A program made the position numbers and the translations under genes. A stretch of DNA of 64,000 bases from JBCCBV01 sp039033855 (GTDB lineage: Bacteria > Planctomycetota > Phycisphaerae > Phycisphaerales > Phycisphaeraceae): contig JBCCBV010000007.1 of assembly GCA_039033855.1 (NCBI GenBank), forward strand, positions 62,001-126,000, in the 5' to 3' direction. The first letter of the stretch is position 1. Every line of letters starts with the position of its first letter. This document shows, in pieces, positions 16,409-24,552 of the stretch. The notes beneath the pieces are model-generated. The model had not been told where the DNA came from and searched no databases. It was given only the letters and a program-made list of their open reading frames with translations.

Positions 16409-19317
16409 GACGACGCCCCGGCTTCGGCCTGCGGACGGCTGCGCGAACCGTCGCAGCAAAGGTGTTCGAGCCCGTCGGGGTATTGGGGAACCTCTCCCGG
16501 AGGCCAGAACGTTCCCCGGCGGATGTCCCGGCCGACCTCGCGCGCCTTTTCGAGGGCTTGTTGGTGCAGGTCTTCGTGCGGCGGGTCCGACTTCTTGCCG
16601 TCCCACTGCGCCGCCGCCCACCCGGCGTTTGCGGGGTCGCTGGGCAAGCGCAGGTAGCCCACTTCCACCGGCTGACCCCACCCGAGTGTTTCGGCGATGT
16701 GCTGGTACAGCGGCAGCTGCAGGTCGATCCACCGGCCGGCTTTGCGGTGTGTTGCGCGTGGGTCGTGGCCGCTTGAAGACGTTTTGTAATCGATCACACG
16801 CACGCCGCCGTCGTCGCGCAAGTCGACGCGGTCGATCCGCCCGAGCAGCCGGAGCGGCGCAAAGCCCTCGCCCAGTCCGAGCGCGGCTTCGTAGCTCTGT
16901 TCCACGCGGGAAGAGTCGATCCGCCAGCCTGCGCGTGCGGCTTCGGCTTGATGCGGCGCCAGGGCGGCCAGTCGTTCGTGCAGGCGGTCGATCTGAAAGC
17001 GCACGGCCGGGGCGGCGCCGGCTTGGCCAAACCGCTGAGCCGCCTCGTCGTCTACCAGGCGCCCGAAACAGCGCGCCACGCGTTCGGTGTCTTGACTGGC
17101 CGCTTCCGGCTCAAGCGCAAACCGCTGCAGTACCGCGTGGGCAACGCTGCCGAAGAGCGCGGCGCCCATCTCGGGCGGGGCGTCCTCGACCGCACGCAGC
17201 CTGAGCACGTGCTTGAGGTAGAACCGGTACGGGCACGCCAGGTACACCCGGAACGCCGTGACCGACAACGGGTCCAGCGGGTCGCGCGGCGCTTCGGAAT
17301 CGCTTGATAGTGCAAGCGTATTACGTCCTTGCGGTTCGACGGCCACGATGGAGCGCGCGTGCGGCGCTTCTTCGGCCGGCCTGGGCTCGGGCGGGCCAAA
17401 GCCGGCTTCTGCGCCCGGCGAGGGTGACTCGCTCGGGTTCACCGGGGCGAACCCGCTTGCGACGGGGCGCAACGGCGTTTCGTCGTAATACGCGAGAACG
17501 CGTTGCGCGACGACCTGCGGTGCCGTGCTCAACAGCAACCGGCTGGGCCGGAGCGGGCTGCCTTCATCGTCGACACGCCCGGCGACGATGGGCACGCCCG
17601 GCCGACCCCGCAGCAACGCTTCAAACCGGTAAGCCTCCGCGGCGTAGCGTTCGCGGGCCGTGGGCAGCCCGAGCGATTCGCGGTCGGCTTCGCTGAGCCA
17701 AGGCGAGCCGTACGACGCCGAGGGTAGCGCGCCTTCGTGCACGCCGACCACGGCCATGGCCGACGCGTCGTCCCACAGCGCGTCCACCGGGCCGATGAGC
17801 TCGACCGCCGGGTCGTAGGGGTCGGCGGCGACGGCCCGGGCGTCGAGCGCAGCGCTCACCCACGCAAGCGCCTCGGCGGCGGTCATGTTGGCCTGCGCGT
17901 TGGCCCCCGCTTGAGAAGACGCCGCGGCGTCGGTCAGCACGCCGGCGATCGCGTCGAGCCCCTCCGCGGTGGCCGGGTCGAGCTTCGCCTGCCCGTAGAC
18001 CTGTTCGAGCAGGGCGCCGACTTGATCCAATCGCTCGGTTGCGGGGCGACGCGCGTCGGGCGCGTCGGGCAACAGGGCATGCGTGGCGCGGTGCGCCCGT
18101 GCAAGCCGCTCGCGTAACGGGCCGTCGAGCCAGTCGGAGGTCACACGATGCTGGACGTGGTCGGTCAGGTAGCGATCGATCAGCCCGGCCCAGGCGCTTG
18201 AAGACTCGGCGTCGTGCTCGGCCAGGTCGAGGTCGGGGTGGCGCACCAGGTCGGCGAGTTCGGCGAAGCCTTGTTGCTCCAGATAGCGCCCGGCGAGCCG
18301 TAGCAGAAGCCCGGGCCGTGTCTGACCGGCCGGCGTTCCCGAAGCGCGGTGGCTCTGCACGCCTTGCGCGCTAAGCCTGCGCTGCACCGCGGGCGATATG
18401 CTCGGGTCGGCCAGCACAATCGAGACGTCCGACGGGTTCAGCGTGTCGAGCGAGGTCTCCGCTAGTGCGTGCAGCGCGCGCCCGGCCGTGTCGTCGGGGC
18501 CGTCGGCCCAGTCGAGCTGCGCTGGGTCTACCTCGATGTGTCGCTGCGCCCAAGCTTGGGGTTCCGGAACGCCCCAGGGGTCGAAGTGCTCGCCCAGCGA
18601 TTCGGGCGCCCACACCCAGCACTCCACCACGGCATGCGGGGCGGCCTGCTCGAGCGCCGACTTGGCGAAGCTCGGCCAGTCGGTGACGCCCAGGCCAATC
18701 ACCCGGTCGAAGTTTGCTGGAGGGTTGAGCTGCCCGGTGTTGACGAGTCGCGCCTCGGCCGGGTCGATCCATTCGGCGTCCGCCAAGCGATTGCGCAGCG
18801 TGCGTTCCACGGCCGCGGCCGCGTCGAAGGTCGCGCGATCGCGTTGCCTGGCCAGGTCGTGGATGGACAGGCCTTGGCCGGCGAGTTCGTCCGCGAGTTC
18901 AATCAAACGTTGAGCCAAGGCCAGTCGTTCGCCAAGGCCGGCCGAGGGCGACAGCGCCAAGACGTCTTGCGCCTGCGCGTCGAGTTCGGCCACGGCGTTG
19001 GCCCAGGCCAGCAGCGCGCCCGCGGGGGGCAGCACGCGCCGGCCAGCGTGGGTACGGCCAAGCGACTCGGGCAGTCGGCCCGGCGTGGTGACCGTGGGGG
19101 GGGCGAAGGCCCGGCCGTCGAGTTGGCGGGCCAGTTCGGCGAGGACGCGTCGGCCCGCCCGGTTGGTCGGGGTCACCAGCAGAACGTTGGAGAGGTCGCA
19201 GGCTCCGAGCCCGGCCCGCGACGCATCGGCGGTTTCTTGCGCTAGCGCACGCAGCGCCTCGGCGGCAACGGTGGTTGCGAGCCCGCTCCAGCCCAGGAAT
19301 CGCCGTGCGATGGCCAT
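16405..19317 (-). CDS. addB: AddB-like PD-(D/E)XK nuclease subunit
   Basis: A 970-residue partner of AddA. The N-terminal half keeps a helicase-like fold with VLLVTPTNRAGRRVL but no clear Walker A. The C-terminal part has the AddB-type entry LACPYRFYLKHVLRL and nuclease residues in GRIDRVDLRDDGGVRVIDYKTS. The usual iron-sulfur cysteine set at the C-terminal end is not obvious: only CC in LEHLCCDGS is seen. The start at 19317 was chosen because minus-strand TAGGCT ends 7 bases upstream, pointing to a leaderless mRNA; a start at 19347 would place that box inside the gene. It overlaps addA by 4 bases. Confidence 0.85.
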   Translation of the reverse strand: MAIARRFLGWSGLATTVAAEALRALAQETADASRAGLGACDLSNVLLVTPTNRAGRRVLAELARQLDGRAFAPPTVTTPGRLPESLGRTHAGRRVLPPAGALLAWANAVAELDAQAQDVLALSPSAGLGERLALAQRLIELADELAGQGLSIHDLARQRDRATFDAAAAVERTLRNRLADAEWIDPAEARLVNTGQLNPPANFDRVIGLGVTDWPSFAKSALEQAAPHAVVECWVWAPESLGEHFDPWGVPEPQAWAQRHIEVDPAQLDWADGPDDTAGRALHALAETSLDTLNPSDVSIVLADPSISPAVQRRLSAQGVQSHRASGTPAGQTRPGLLLRLAGRYLEQQGFAELADLVRHPDLDLAEHDAESSSAWAGLIDRYLTDHVQHRVTSDWLDGPLRERLARAHRATHALLPDAPDARRPATERLDQVGALLEQVYGQAKLDPATAEGLDAIAGVLTDAAASSQAGANAQANMTAAEALAWVSAALDARAVAADPYDPAVELIGPVDALWDDASAMAVVGVHEGALPSASYGSPWLSEADRESLGLPTARERYAAEAYRFEALLRGRPGVPIVAGRVDDEGSPLRPSRLLLSTAPQVVAQRVLAYYDETPLRPVASGFAPVNPSESPSPGAEAGFGPPEPRPAEEAPHARSIVAVEPQGRNTLALSSDSEAPRDPLDPLSVTAFRVYLACPYRFYLKHVLRLRAVEDAPPEMGAALFGSVAHAVLQRFALEPEAASQDTERVARCFGRLVDDEAAQRFGQAGAAPAVRFQIDRLHERLAALAPHQAEAARAGWRIDSSRVEQSYEAALGLGEGFAPLRLLGRIDRVDLRDDGGVRVIDYKTSSSGHDPRATHRKAGRWIDLQLPLYQHIAETLGWGQPVEVGYLRLPSDPANAGWAAAQWDGKKSDPPHEDLHQQALEKAREVGRDIRRGTFWPPGEVPQYPDGLEHLCCDGSRSRPQAEAGASS

Positions 19318-19397
19318 ATCGCGCAGCCTATCTTGCCCGCGGCGCACGCCGCCGGGCCTGGCGCGCCCCGCCCGGTCGGCCGGGCTACGCTGGGCCC

Positions 19398-20063
19398 ATG
19401 AGCATGAGCCACCAAGAGATCGACGAGCGGATCGCCCAGTGGGAGCAGATGGCCGCCCAGGCGCCGGACGACATGGCCTACTTCTCGCTGGGCAACGCCT
19501 ATCGCGAGGCTGCGCGGATCGACGACGCCGCCGGCGCGTTCGAGCAGGCCATCGAACTCAACCCCGGCATGAGCCGCGCGTACCAACTGCTCGGCCAGAT
19601 GCTGATCCGGTTGGAGAAGCCCGACGAGGCCGGCCCGATCCTGCTCAAGGGCTACACCACCGCGGCGGAGCGCGGCGACGTGATGCCGCAGAAGGCCATC
19701 GCCGGCATGCTCGAGAAGCTCGGCTTGGAACTGCCCGAGGTCGAAGACGCCGCCGCCCGACGCGCCGAGGTCGAGGCCTCGGGCCACATGGTGCTCGACC
19801 GACGGGCCGGGCAGCCGCAACCGCGACTGGCCGACCCGCCGATGCGCGGCGACCTGGGCCGGTTCATCTTCCACCACTTCGGCCAGGTGAGCTGGAACCT
19901 GTGGATCGGCCAGGGCACCAAGGTCATCAACGAGCTACGGCTCGATTTCTCGCGCGTGGAAGACCAAGACACGTACGAGCAGCACATGAAGCAGTGGCTG
20001 GCCGTGACCGACGAAGAGGTCGCCGAGTGGGTCAAGGCCAACCCGGCCGAAGCGGTCAGCTGA
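19398..20063 (+). CDS. TPR protein fused to a YggX-like Fe(II)-trafficking domain
   Basis: A 221-residue protein. Residues 1-95 hold about two tetratricopeptide-like repeats (MAYFSLGNAYREAARIDDAA and SRAYQLLGQMLIRLEKPDEA). The C-terminal ~75 residues match YggX: LGRFIFHHFGQVSWNLWIGQ aligns with the family block LGKRIYENISKEAWQQWL, followed by TKVINELRLDF for TMLINEKRLNL. YggX proteins are small (about 90 residues) and protect or supply iron for Fe-S clusters. The N-terminal iron-binding Cys of YggX is not present. TACGCT ends 6 bases before the ATG, suggesting a leaderless mRNA. It is divergent from addB. Confidence 0.75.
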   Translation: MSMSHQEIDERIAQWEQMAAQAPDDMAYFSLGNAYREAARIDDAAGAFEQAIELNPGMSRAYQLLGQMLIRLEKPDEAGPILLKGYTTAAERGDVMPQKAIAGMLEKLGLELPEVEDAAARRAEVEASGHMVLDRRAGQPQPRLADPPMRGDLGRFIFHHFGQVSWNLWIGQGTKVINELRLDFSRVEDQDTYEQHMKQWLAVTDEEVAEWVKANPAEAVS

Positions 20064-20099
20064 CAGCGATCCGCAGTTCGCAGTCAGCCAAAATAGACG

Positions 20100-20936
20100 T
20101 CAGCCAAGCGCGTTGCGGATCGCCGCGATCCGGTCCAGCAGCGCCAGCACCTGGGGGATGTCGAGCATGCTCGCGGCGTCGGAGACCGCCGACTTCGGGT
20201 CCGGGTGCGCTTCGACAAACACCGCGTCCACGCCCGCCGCGACCGCGGCCCCGGCGAGCAAAGCCGCGCGCTCGGGCCGCCCCCCGCTGGCCGTGCCCCG
20301 GCCGCCCGGCTGCTGGGTCGAGTGCGTCGCGTCGAAACACACCGGCGGGCCGAGTTCCATCAGGTCGCCGAGCCCGGCGAAGTCGTTGACCAGCCGGTTG
20401 TAGCCGAAGAACGTGCCGCGCTCGGTCAGCACCACGCCCGCGGCGCCCGCCTCTTCGAGCTTGGCCACCACGTTGGTCATCTCGCCCGGCGAAAGGAACT
20501 GGCCCTTCTTGGCGTTCACCACCTTGCCGGTTTCGGCAGCGGCCACGAGCAGGTCGGTCTGTCGGCAGAGAAACGCGGGGATCTGGATCGCATCCACCAC
20601 CGCGCCGACCGCCTCGGCTTGCGACGGTTCGTGGATGTCCGTCGTCACCGGCGCCCCGAGGGTTTCGCGCATCTGACCGAGCAGTGCGAGCCCGCGCTCC
20701 AACCCCGGTCCGCGGTCCGAGTGGATCGAGCTGCGGTTGGCTTTGTCGAACGACGCCTTAAAAATGTACCCCAGCCCGAGCTCGGCGCAGCGCTGCTGCA
20801 CTGCCGCGCCGACCTCCAGGCAGACCGACTCCGACTCGGCCGAGCAGGGCCCGCAGATCACGCACAGCGGCGCACCGCCGCCAATAGACACCGCGGACGA
20901 GCCCGGGCCGTCGATCTGCACGGTGGATGCCGTCAT
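20100..20936 (-). CDS. kdsA: 3-deoxy-8-phosphooctulonate synthase
   Basis: A 278-residue enzyme that condenses arabinose 5-phosphate with phosphoenolpyruvate to make KDO 8-phosphate for LPS. Family blocks are CVICGPCSAES, FKASFDKANRSS, VTTDIHEPSQ, NAKKGQFLSPGEM, LTERGTFFGYN and FDATHSTQQPGG. The Cys in ICGPCSAES marks the metal-dependent class (the E. coli enzyme has Asn at this point). The start follows AGGAG by 8 bases; the upstream extension would lie inside deoC. It is the last gene of a minus-strand run with deoC and the hydrolase, 38 bases after deoC. It shows that the organism makes a KDO-containing outer membrane. Confidence 0.95.
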   Translation of the reverse strand: MTASTVQIDGPGSSAVSIGGGAPLCVICGPCSAESESVCLEVGAAVQQRCAELGLGYIFKASFDKANRSSIHSDRGPGLERGLALLGQMRETLGAPVTTDIHEPSQAEAVGAVVDAIQIPAFLCRQTDLLVAAAETGKVVNAKKGQFLSPGEMTNVVAKLEEAGAAGVVLTERGTFFGYNRLVNDFAGLGDLMELGPPVCFDATHSTQQPGGRGTASGGRPERAALLAGAAVAAGVDAVFVEAHPDPKSAVSDAASMLDIPQVLALLDRIAAIRNALG

Positions 20937-20974
20937 GGGCTTATTCTCCTGAGAAATCGAGATGGACTCGCGGG

Positions 20975-21661
20975 TCAGCCTTGCACGATCGCGATGCCCG
21001 CTGAGCACCCCAGCCGGTCGGCGCCGGCGTCGAGCATGGCCAGGGCGTCGTCCTTCGTACGGACCCCGCCCGAGGCCTTGACCTGCATTGGCCCGGCGTG
21101 CTTGCGCAACAGGGCGACGGCCTGCACGCTCGCACCCCCGGCCGGGTGGAACCCGGTGCTGGTTTTGACGAAGTCGCACCCCGACTCTTGCGCCGCTTGG
21201 CAGCCCGCGGCGATGCGTGCTTCGCCCTGCGCCGCGTCGACGCCGTGCAACAACGCCGCGGTCTCCAGGATCACCTTGACCACCACCTTGGGCGAAACGG
21301 CGCGGCAGGCCTTGACGATTTCAATAAAGTCGGCCCGCGCCGCGTCGACGTCTTCTTGCAAAAGGTGCGGGATGTGCACCACAAAGTCGACCTCGTCTGC
21401 GCCGTCTTTGACCAGCGAGGCGGCCTCGATCGCCAGCACCGTGGGCTTCATCGACCCCAGCGGGAACCCGGCCACACCGCAGGCAAGCGCCGCGGACCCG
21501 CTGAGCCGGTCGGCCACGGCCTTCATGTGGCGCCCGTTCACGCACGCCGAGGCGAAGCCGTGTTCCGCCGCCTCGGCCGCAACTTGCAGCGCGTCGTTGA
21601 GCGAGGAATCGGCTTTGAGCACCGTGTGATCGATCTTGGCGGCCAGTTCGGCAGCGTTCAT
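20975..21661 (-). CDS. deoC: deoxyribose-phosphate aldolase
   Basis: A 228-residue class I aldolase that cleaves 2-deoxyribose 5-phosphate into acetaldehyde and glyceraldehyde 3-phosphate. Visible family blocks are the N-terminal KIDHTVLK, EVDFVVHI, VKVILET, DFVKTSTGF (Schiff-base Lys, about residue 166) and VKASGGVRT with the proton-relay Lys. The length is normal. Its ATG overlaps the stop of the upstream hydrolase gene (ATGA), and kdsA follows 38 bases later, so the three genes form one unit. The pairing with LPS synthesis has no obvious metabolic logic. Confidence 0.94.
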   Translation of the reverse strand: MNAAELAAKIDHTVLKADSSLNDALQVAAEAAEHGFASACVNGRHMKAVADRLSGSAALACGVAGFPLGSMKPTVLAIEAASLVKDGADEVDFVVHIPHLLQEDVDAARADFIEIVKACRAVSPKVVVKVILETAALLHGVDAAQGEARIAAGCQAAQESGCDFVKTSTGFHPAGGASVQAVALLRKHAGPMQVKASGGVRTKDDALAMLDAGADRLGCSAGIAIVQG

Positions 21662-22611
21662 GCAGAAGCCTCGGGCAGGGGGGTGTGGCGTGGCGCCGGG
21701 GACGATTTCGGACCGGCCAGCCTAGCGAAGAACGACGCGAGCGCGTCTTGATAAGCCTGCTTGCCCACGTCGAGCAGGTCGTGATGCCCGGCGTCGGGCA
21801 CGCCGACGTACCGCGCTTCCGGGGCCGCTTCGGCGAGCAACCGGCCGGACTCGGGCGGGCAAACCGTGTCGCGCTCGCCGTGCACGACCCACAACGGTGA
21901 GCGGAGCCGGCGGGCGTCGGCGGTCCGGTCGAACGGCCCCGACCCGCCGAACAGCCGCACGATCGCGGCGCCGATCTCGATCGACGGCCACGCGGGCAGC
22001 CGACGCTTGCGCAAGCGGATGCGGATGGGTTCGTCGCGCGTGTGGAAGGGCGCTTCGGCGAACACGCCGGCGAAACGCTCGGGGTACCGCGCCCCGGCGA
22101 GTACGGCTGTCTGCGCACCCATCGACCACCCATAAAGCACGACCGGGTGGGGTTCGGTGGGTTCGGTCGAGGCGTGGGCGGTTTCGTGGAGTTGTTCGGC
22201 GACGCGTGCGGCGTCGTCGGCCTCGCGCCGGCCAAAGGTGCACCACCCGCCGGTGGCTTCGCCCGAGCCGCGCTGGTCGAACACAACGACCTGTCGGCAG
22301 TAGGGCGCGGCCCAAGAAGCGCGGACCAGGCCGGCGTACCGGCTGGCGCCGAACCCGTGCAGCAGCACCGCGTCGGGTCCGCTGGGGTCGCCGCCGGGGA
22401 TCACCCAGCCCGGGCTCTGGACGTCCTGGGTCAGGCGAAAGACGACCTCTTGGCCTTCGAGGCCGACCTCGGCCGGCTCGGTGGCGTGGCCGCGGGCCAG
22501 GGCCAGGGCCAGCCCTTCGCGCTTCGGGCGCGCCATGCCCCAGGCCACCATGGCGGCGCCCAGCATGGCCCATGCCAGGAGCGCCTGGCTTAAGAGAAGC
22601 ACGACTTGCAC
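21658..22611 (-). CDS. membrane-anchored alpha/beta hydrolase
   Basis: A 317-residue protein starting at GTG. Residues 2-25 are hydrophobic (an N-terminal anchor or uncleaved signal). The hydrolase core follows: LLHGFGASR (oxyanion region), VVFDQRGSGEATGG, the nucleophile elbow LYGWSMGAQT (Ser), WVVHGERDTVCPPESG (acid region) and VPDAGHHDLL (His). It resembles BEM46/YqjL-type esterases more than peptidases, but the substrate is unknown. A minus-strand TATACC lies 8 bases before the start codon and there is no Shine-Dalgarno sequence, so the mRNA is probably leaderless. Its -10 box overlaps that of the divergent deaminase gene. Confidence 0.8.
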   Translation of the reverse strand: MQVVLLLSQALLAWAMLGAAMVAWGMARPKREGLALALARGHATEPAEVGLEGQEVVFRLTQDVQSPGWVIPGGDPSGPDAVLLHGFGASRYAGLVRASWAAPYCRQVVVFDQRGSGEATGGWCTFGRREADDAARVAEQLHETAHASTEPTEPHPVVLYGWSMGAQTAVLAGARYPERFAGVFAEAPFHTRDEPIRIRLRKRRLPAWPSIEIGAAIVRLFGGSGPFDRTADARRLRSPLWVVHGERDTVCPPESGRLLAEAAPEARYVGVPDAGHHDLLDVGKQAYQDALASFFARLAGPKSSPAPRHTPLPEASA

Positions 22612-22619
22612 GGGGCAAG

Positions 22620-22628
22620 GGTATAACC
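22620..22628. promoter_or_regulatory. overlapping divergent -10 boxes in the sequence GGTATAACC
   Basis: On the plus strand TATAAC (22622-22627) ends 7 bases before the ATG at 22635. On the minus strand TATACC (22625 to 22620) ends 8 bases before the GTG at 22611. Only 23 bases separate the two start codons, so both transcripts must start at or very near the start codons and the two polymerases would compete for one site. Inferred from sequence only. Confidence 0.45.
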
Positions 22629-22634
22629 GCGGGC

Positions 22635-23123
22635 ATGCGTGACGCCGATCCTCTGCCGGACTCTTTGACCCCCGCCGACCGCGTGCTGCTCGACGCGGCG
22701 ATCGCCCAGGCCCGCAAGTCGGTCGCCGAGGGCGGGTTGCCCATCGGTTCGGCCATCGGCACGCCCGACGGCGAGGTGCTGGCCGCCGGCCACAACCGCC
22801 GGGTGCAAGACGGCGACCCGACCGCTCACGCCGAGATGGTCTGCCTCAAGGTCGCCGGCCGACGTCGCGACTGGCCCGGCCTGACCCTGGCCACCACGCT
22901 CAGCCCCTGCGTCATGTGCACCGGCGCCCTGCTGCTCTATCGCGTCGGTCGGGTGGTCATCGGCGAGGCCGAAAACTTTCAGGGCGCCGAAGACCTGCTC
23001 GCCGACCGCGGAGGCGTCACGCTGGTCCACGCCCGCGACCCCGTGTGCATCGAGATGATGCGCCGGTTCGTCGACGAACACCCCGACCTGTGGAACGAAG
23101 ACATCGGCGTCGACCCCGGATGA
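22635..23123 (+). CDS. cytosine deaminase, fungal (FCY1-like) type
   Basis: A 162-residue protein of the zinc-dependent nucleoside/cytidine deaminase fold. Zinc ligands and the catalytic Glu are in THAEMV (His65, Glu67) and TLSPCVMCTGA (Cys92, Cys95). Residues after the zinc site follow yeast cytosine deaminase closely: RVGRVVIGEAENFQGAE, then CIEMMRRFVDEHPDLWNEDIG, matching the yeast C-terminal region that ends in WFEDIGE. This separates it from tRNA adenosine deaminase TadA. The expected reaction is cytosine to uracil for pyrimidine salvage. TATAAC 7 bases before the ATG and no Shine-Dalgarno sequence suggest a leaderless mRNA. Confidence 0.82.
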   Translation: MRDADPLPDSLTPADRVLLDAAIAQARKSVAEGGLPIGSAIGTPDGEVLAAGHNRRVQDGDPTAHAEMVCLKVAGRRRDWPGLTLATTLSPCVMCTGALLLYRVGRVVIGEAENFQGAEDLLADRGGVTLVHARDPVCIEMMRRFVDEHPDLWNEDIGVDPG

Positions 23124-23577
23124 GCCCGGGTCGATCGGACGCCGCGCAGGCGGTGTTCGCCCGCGATAAAACCGCGCACGATCTCGTCAAAGGCATCCCC
23201 GCACGCCGAGATCGATGTTCTCGCCGGATTGGGGAATCGAGAATGTTGAGTGGGGTGAGAAGGGTATGGCGCGTAAAAAAAGCCGTCGCCGTCGACCCTG
23301 GGTCGGGGGGGCGGAGTCTCGAACCCCAGTTCGAGGTGGGCGCTTCGCCGGATCGTCCGGGCCTTCCGCTCGATGACGGCTTGACCGTTGCGTCCGAAAC
23401 CCGCTCCCTTGGGGTTCGACAGGTTCGAGAGGAAATAGCCCCTGAACCCACCCAAGGTCGTCGGCGACGACAAGCCGTAGTGTATCCGCTGTGCACTGCG
23501 AGGCGAGCCGAATCGTGGTGTTTCGGCAACCTTCTCGCAAACACGCGATCGGGTCTTGACACCGACCGGCCGAACGA
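23124..23577. other. 454-base intergenic region with hairpins, no recognised gene
   Basis: The region lies between the deaminase gene (+) and the epimerase gene (-), which converge. It is less GC-rich than its surroundings and its translations do not look like protein. A perfect 7-base-pair hairpin CTCGAAC-CCCA-GTTCGAG sits at 23318-23335. The minus strand also has CCGGA-CGA-TCCGG, and a run of seven T near 23275 that could end the epimerase transcript. No tRNA, tmRNA, SRP or RNase P RNA pattern could be fitted. Confidence 0.4.
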
Positions 23578-24552
23578 TCAAGCGCCGCGCCGCGCTGCGA
23601 TCCACCGCGCATACTCGGCGATGGCCTGGTCCGGCGTGCGCGCAGGCTTCCACTTGAGCCCGCGTTCGGTCTCGGAAAGATCGGCGCAGGTGTAGTCTTG
23701 ATAGAACCCGTAAGGGTTGTCGAAATACTCGGGTTCGTAAGCGGTTCCGAGCGCGGCGTTGAGCGCATCGACGATCTGATTGAAGCTCGTGGCCTGTCCG
23801 GCGCCCACGTTGTAGACGCCCGATTCGGCGTCGGGCCCGGCCCCGGCGATGGTGGCGTCGACCACGTCGTCCACATAGACCTGGTCGCGGGCTTGTTCCC
23901 CGTCGTGGAAGATGCGCGGCGCCTTGCCGTCGAGCATCTGGTTGGCCAGTTGCCAGACCATCGACGCCATCGGGCCTTTGTTCTGTTCGCCCGGGCCGAA
24001 GACGTTGAAGTAGCGCAGGCCGACCAGGCCGGCGTCGGGGTGGGCGCGCTGGGCGTCGCGGTGCATGTTCTCCATGACCCACTTGGAGAAGCCGTACACG
24101 TTGGCGGGTCGGCCGGCGTCTTCGAGCTTGAAGGGCCGGCGGGCCTGACGTGCGCCGTTCGCGTCTTGCCCGTAGGTCGCGGCGCTCGACGCCCACACCA
24201 ACCGCGAGCCGCTCTGGCAGGCGTAGGCCAGCAGCACCTCGAACGGTTCGACGTTGTCGGCGATCATCTTCGACTCGTCGTCCACGCGCGTGTCGGTGAT
24301 CGACGCCAGGTGGAAGACCACCTCGGGTTCGAGCGACTCGAGCAGGTGGTCCAGGTCGAACTCGCGCATCGGCCGGGCCACCACCTGGCCGCGGTAGGAC
24401 CAGCCGTCGGGCCCGTCGGGGCAGAGGTTGGCAAAGGTCCCGGTGCGGAAGTCGTCGAGCACCAGGAGTTGCGCGTCGGGGAAGCGTTCCTGCAGGGCGC
24501 GGGTCAGGCGGGCGCCCACGAAGCCCGCGCCGCCGGTGATCAGAATGTTCAT
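23578..24552 (-). CDS. hldD: ADP-L-glycero-D-manno-heptose 6-epimerase-like enzyme
   Basis: A 324-residue extended short-chain dehydrogenase/reductase. It begins MNILITGGAGFVGARL with the NAD(P)-binding Gly motif, has ASSAATYG (catalytic Ser region) and VYGFSKWVME (Tyr-Lys pair). The segments ASITDTRVDDES and DNPYGFYQDYTCADLSETE are characteristic of HldD, which epimerises the ADP-activated heptose used in the LPS inner core. The ATG overlaps the stop of the upstream LysM gene as ATGA, so its translation is coupled. The LPS role agrees with kdsA, the WaaE-like gene and lptD in this window. Some UDP-sugar epimerases look similar, but the C-terminal block argues for HldD. Confidence 0.87.
   Translation of the reverse strand: MNILITGGAGFVGARLTRALQERFPDAQLLVLDDFRTGTFANLCPDGPDGWSYRGQVVARPMREFDLDHLLESLEPEVVFHLASITDTRVDDESKMIADNVEPFEVLLAYACQSGSRLVWASSAATYGQDANGARQARRPFKLEDAGRPANVYGFSKWVMENMHRDAQRAHPDAGLVGLRYFNVFGPGEQNKGPMASMVWQLANQMLDGKAPRIFHDGEQARDQVYVDDVVDATIAGAGPDAESGVYNVGAGQATSFNQIVDALNAALGTAYEPEYFDNPYGFYQDYTCADLSETERGLKWKPARTPDQAIAEYARWIAARRGA

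Noticed and set aside
22635..23123. tRNA adenosine deaminase TadA
   Set aside because: The zinc site is shared, but the region after it follows yeast cytosine deaminase, including the LWNEDIG end, and lacks TadA-type C-terminal features.
23303..23335. tRNA/tmRNA-like T-arm on the minus strand (GGGGTTCGAGACTCC followed by seven C)
   Set aside because: No matching 5' acceptor strand, D-arm or tag reading frame could be found within 400 bases. The match is explained by the perfect hairpin CTCGAAC/GTTCGAG.
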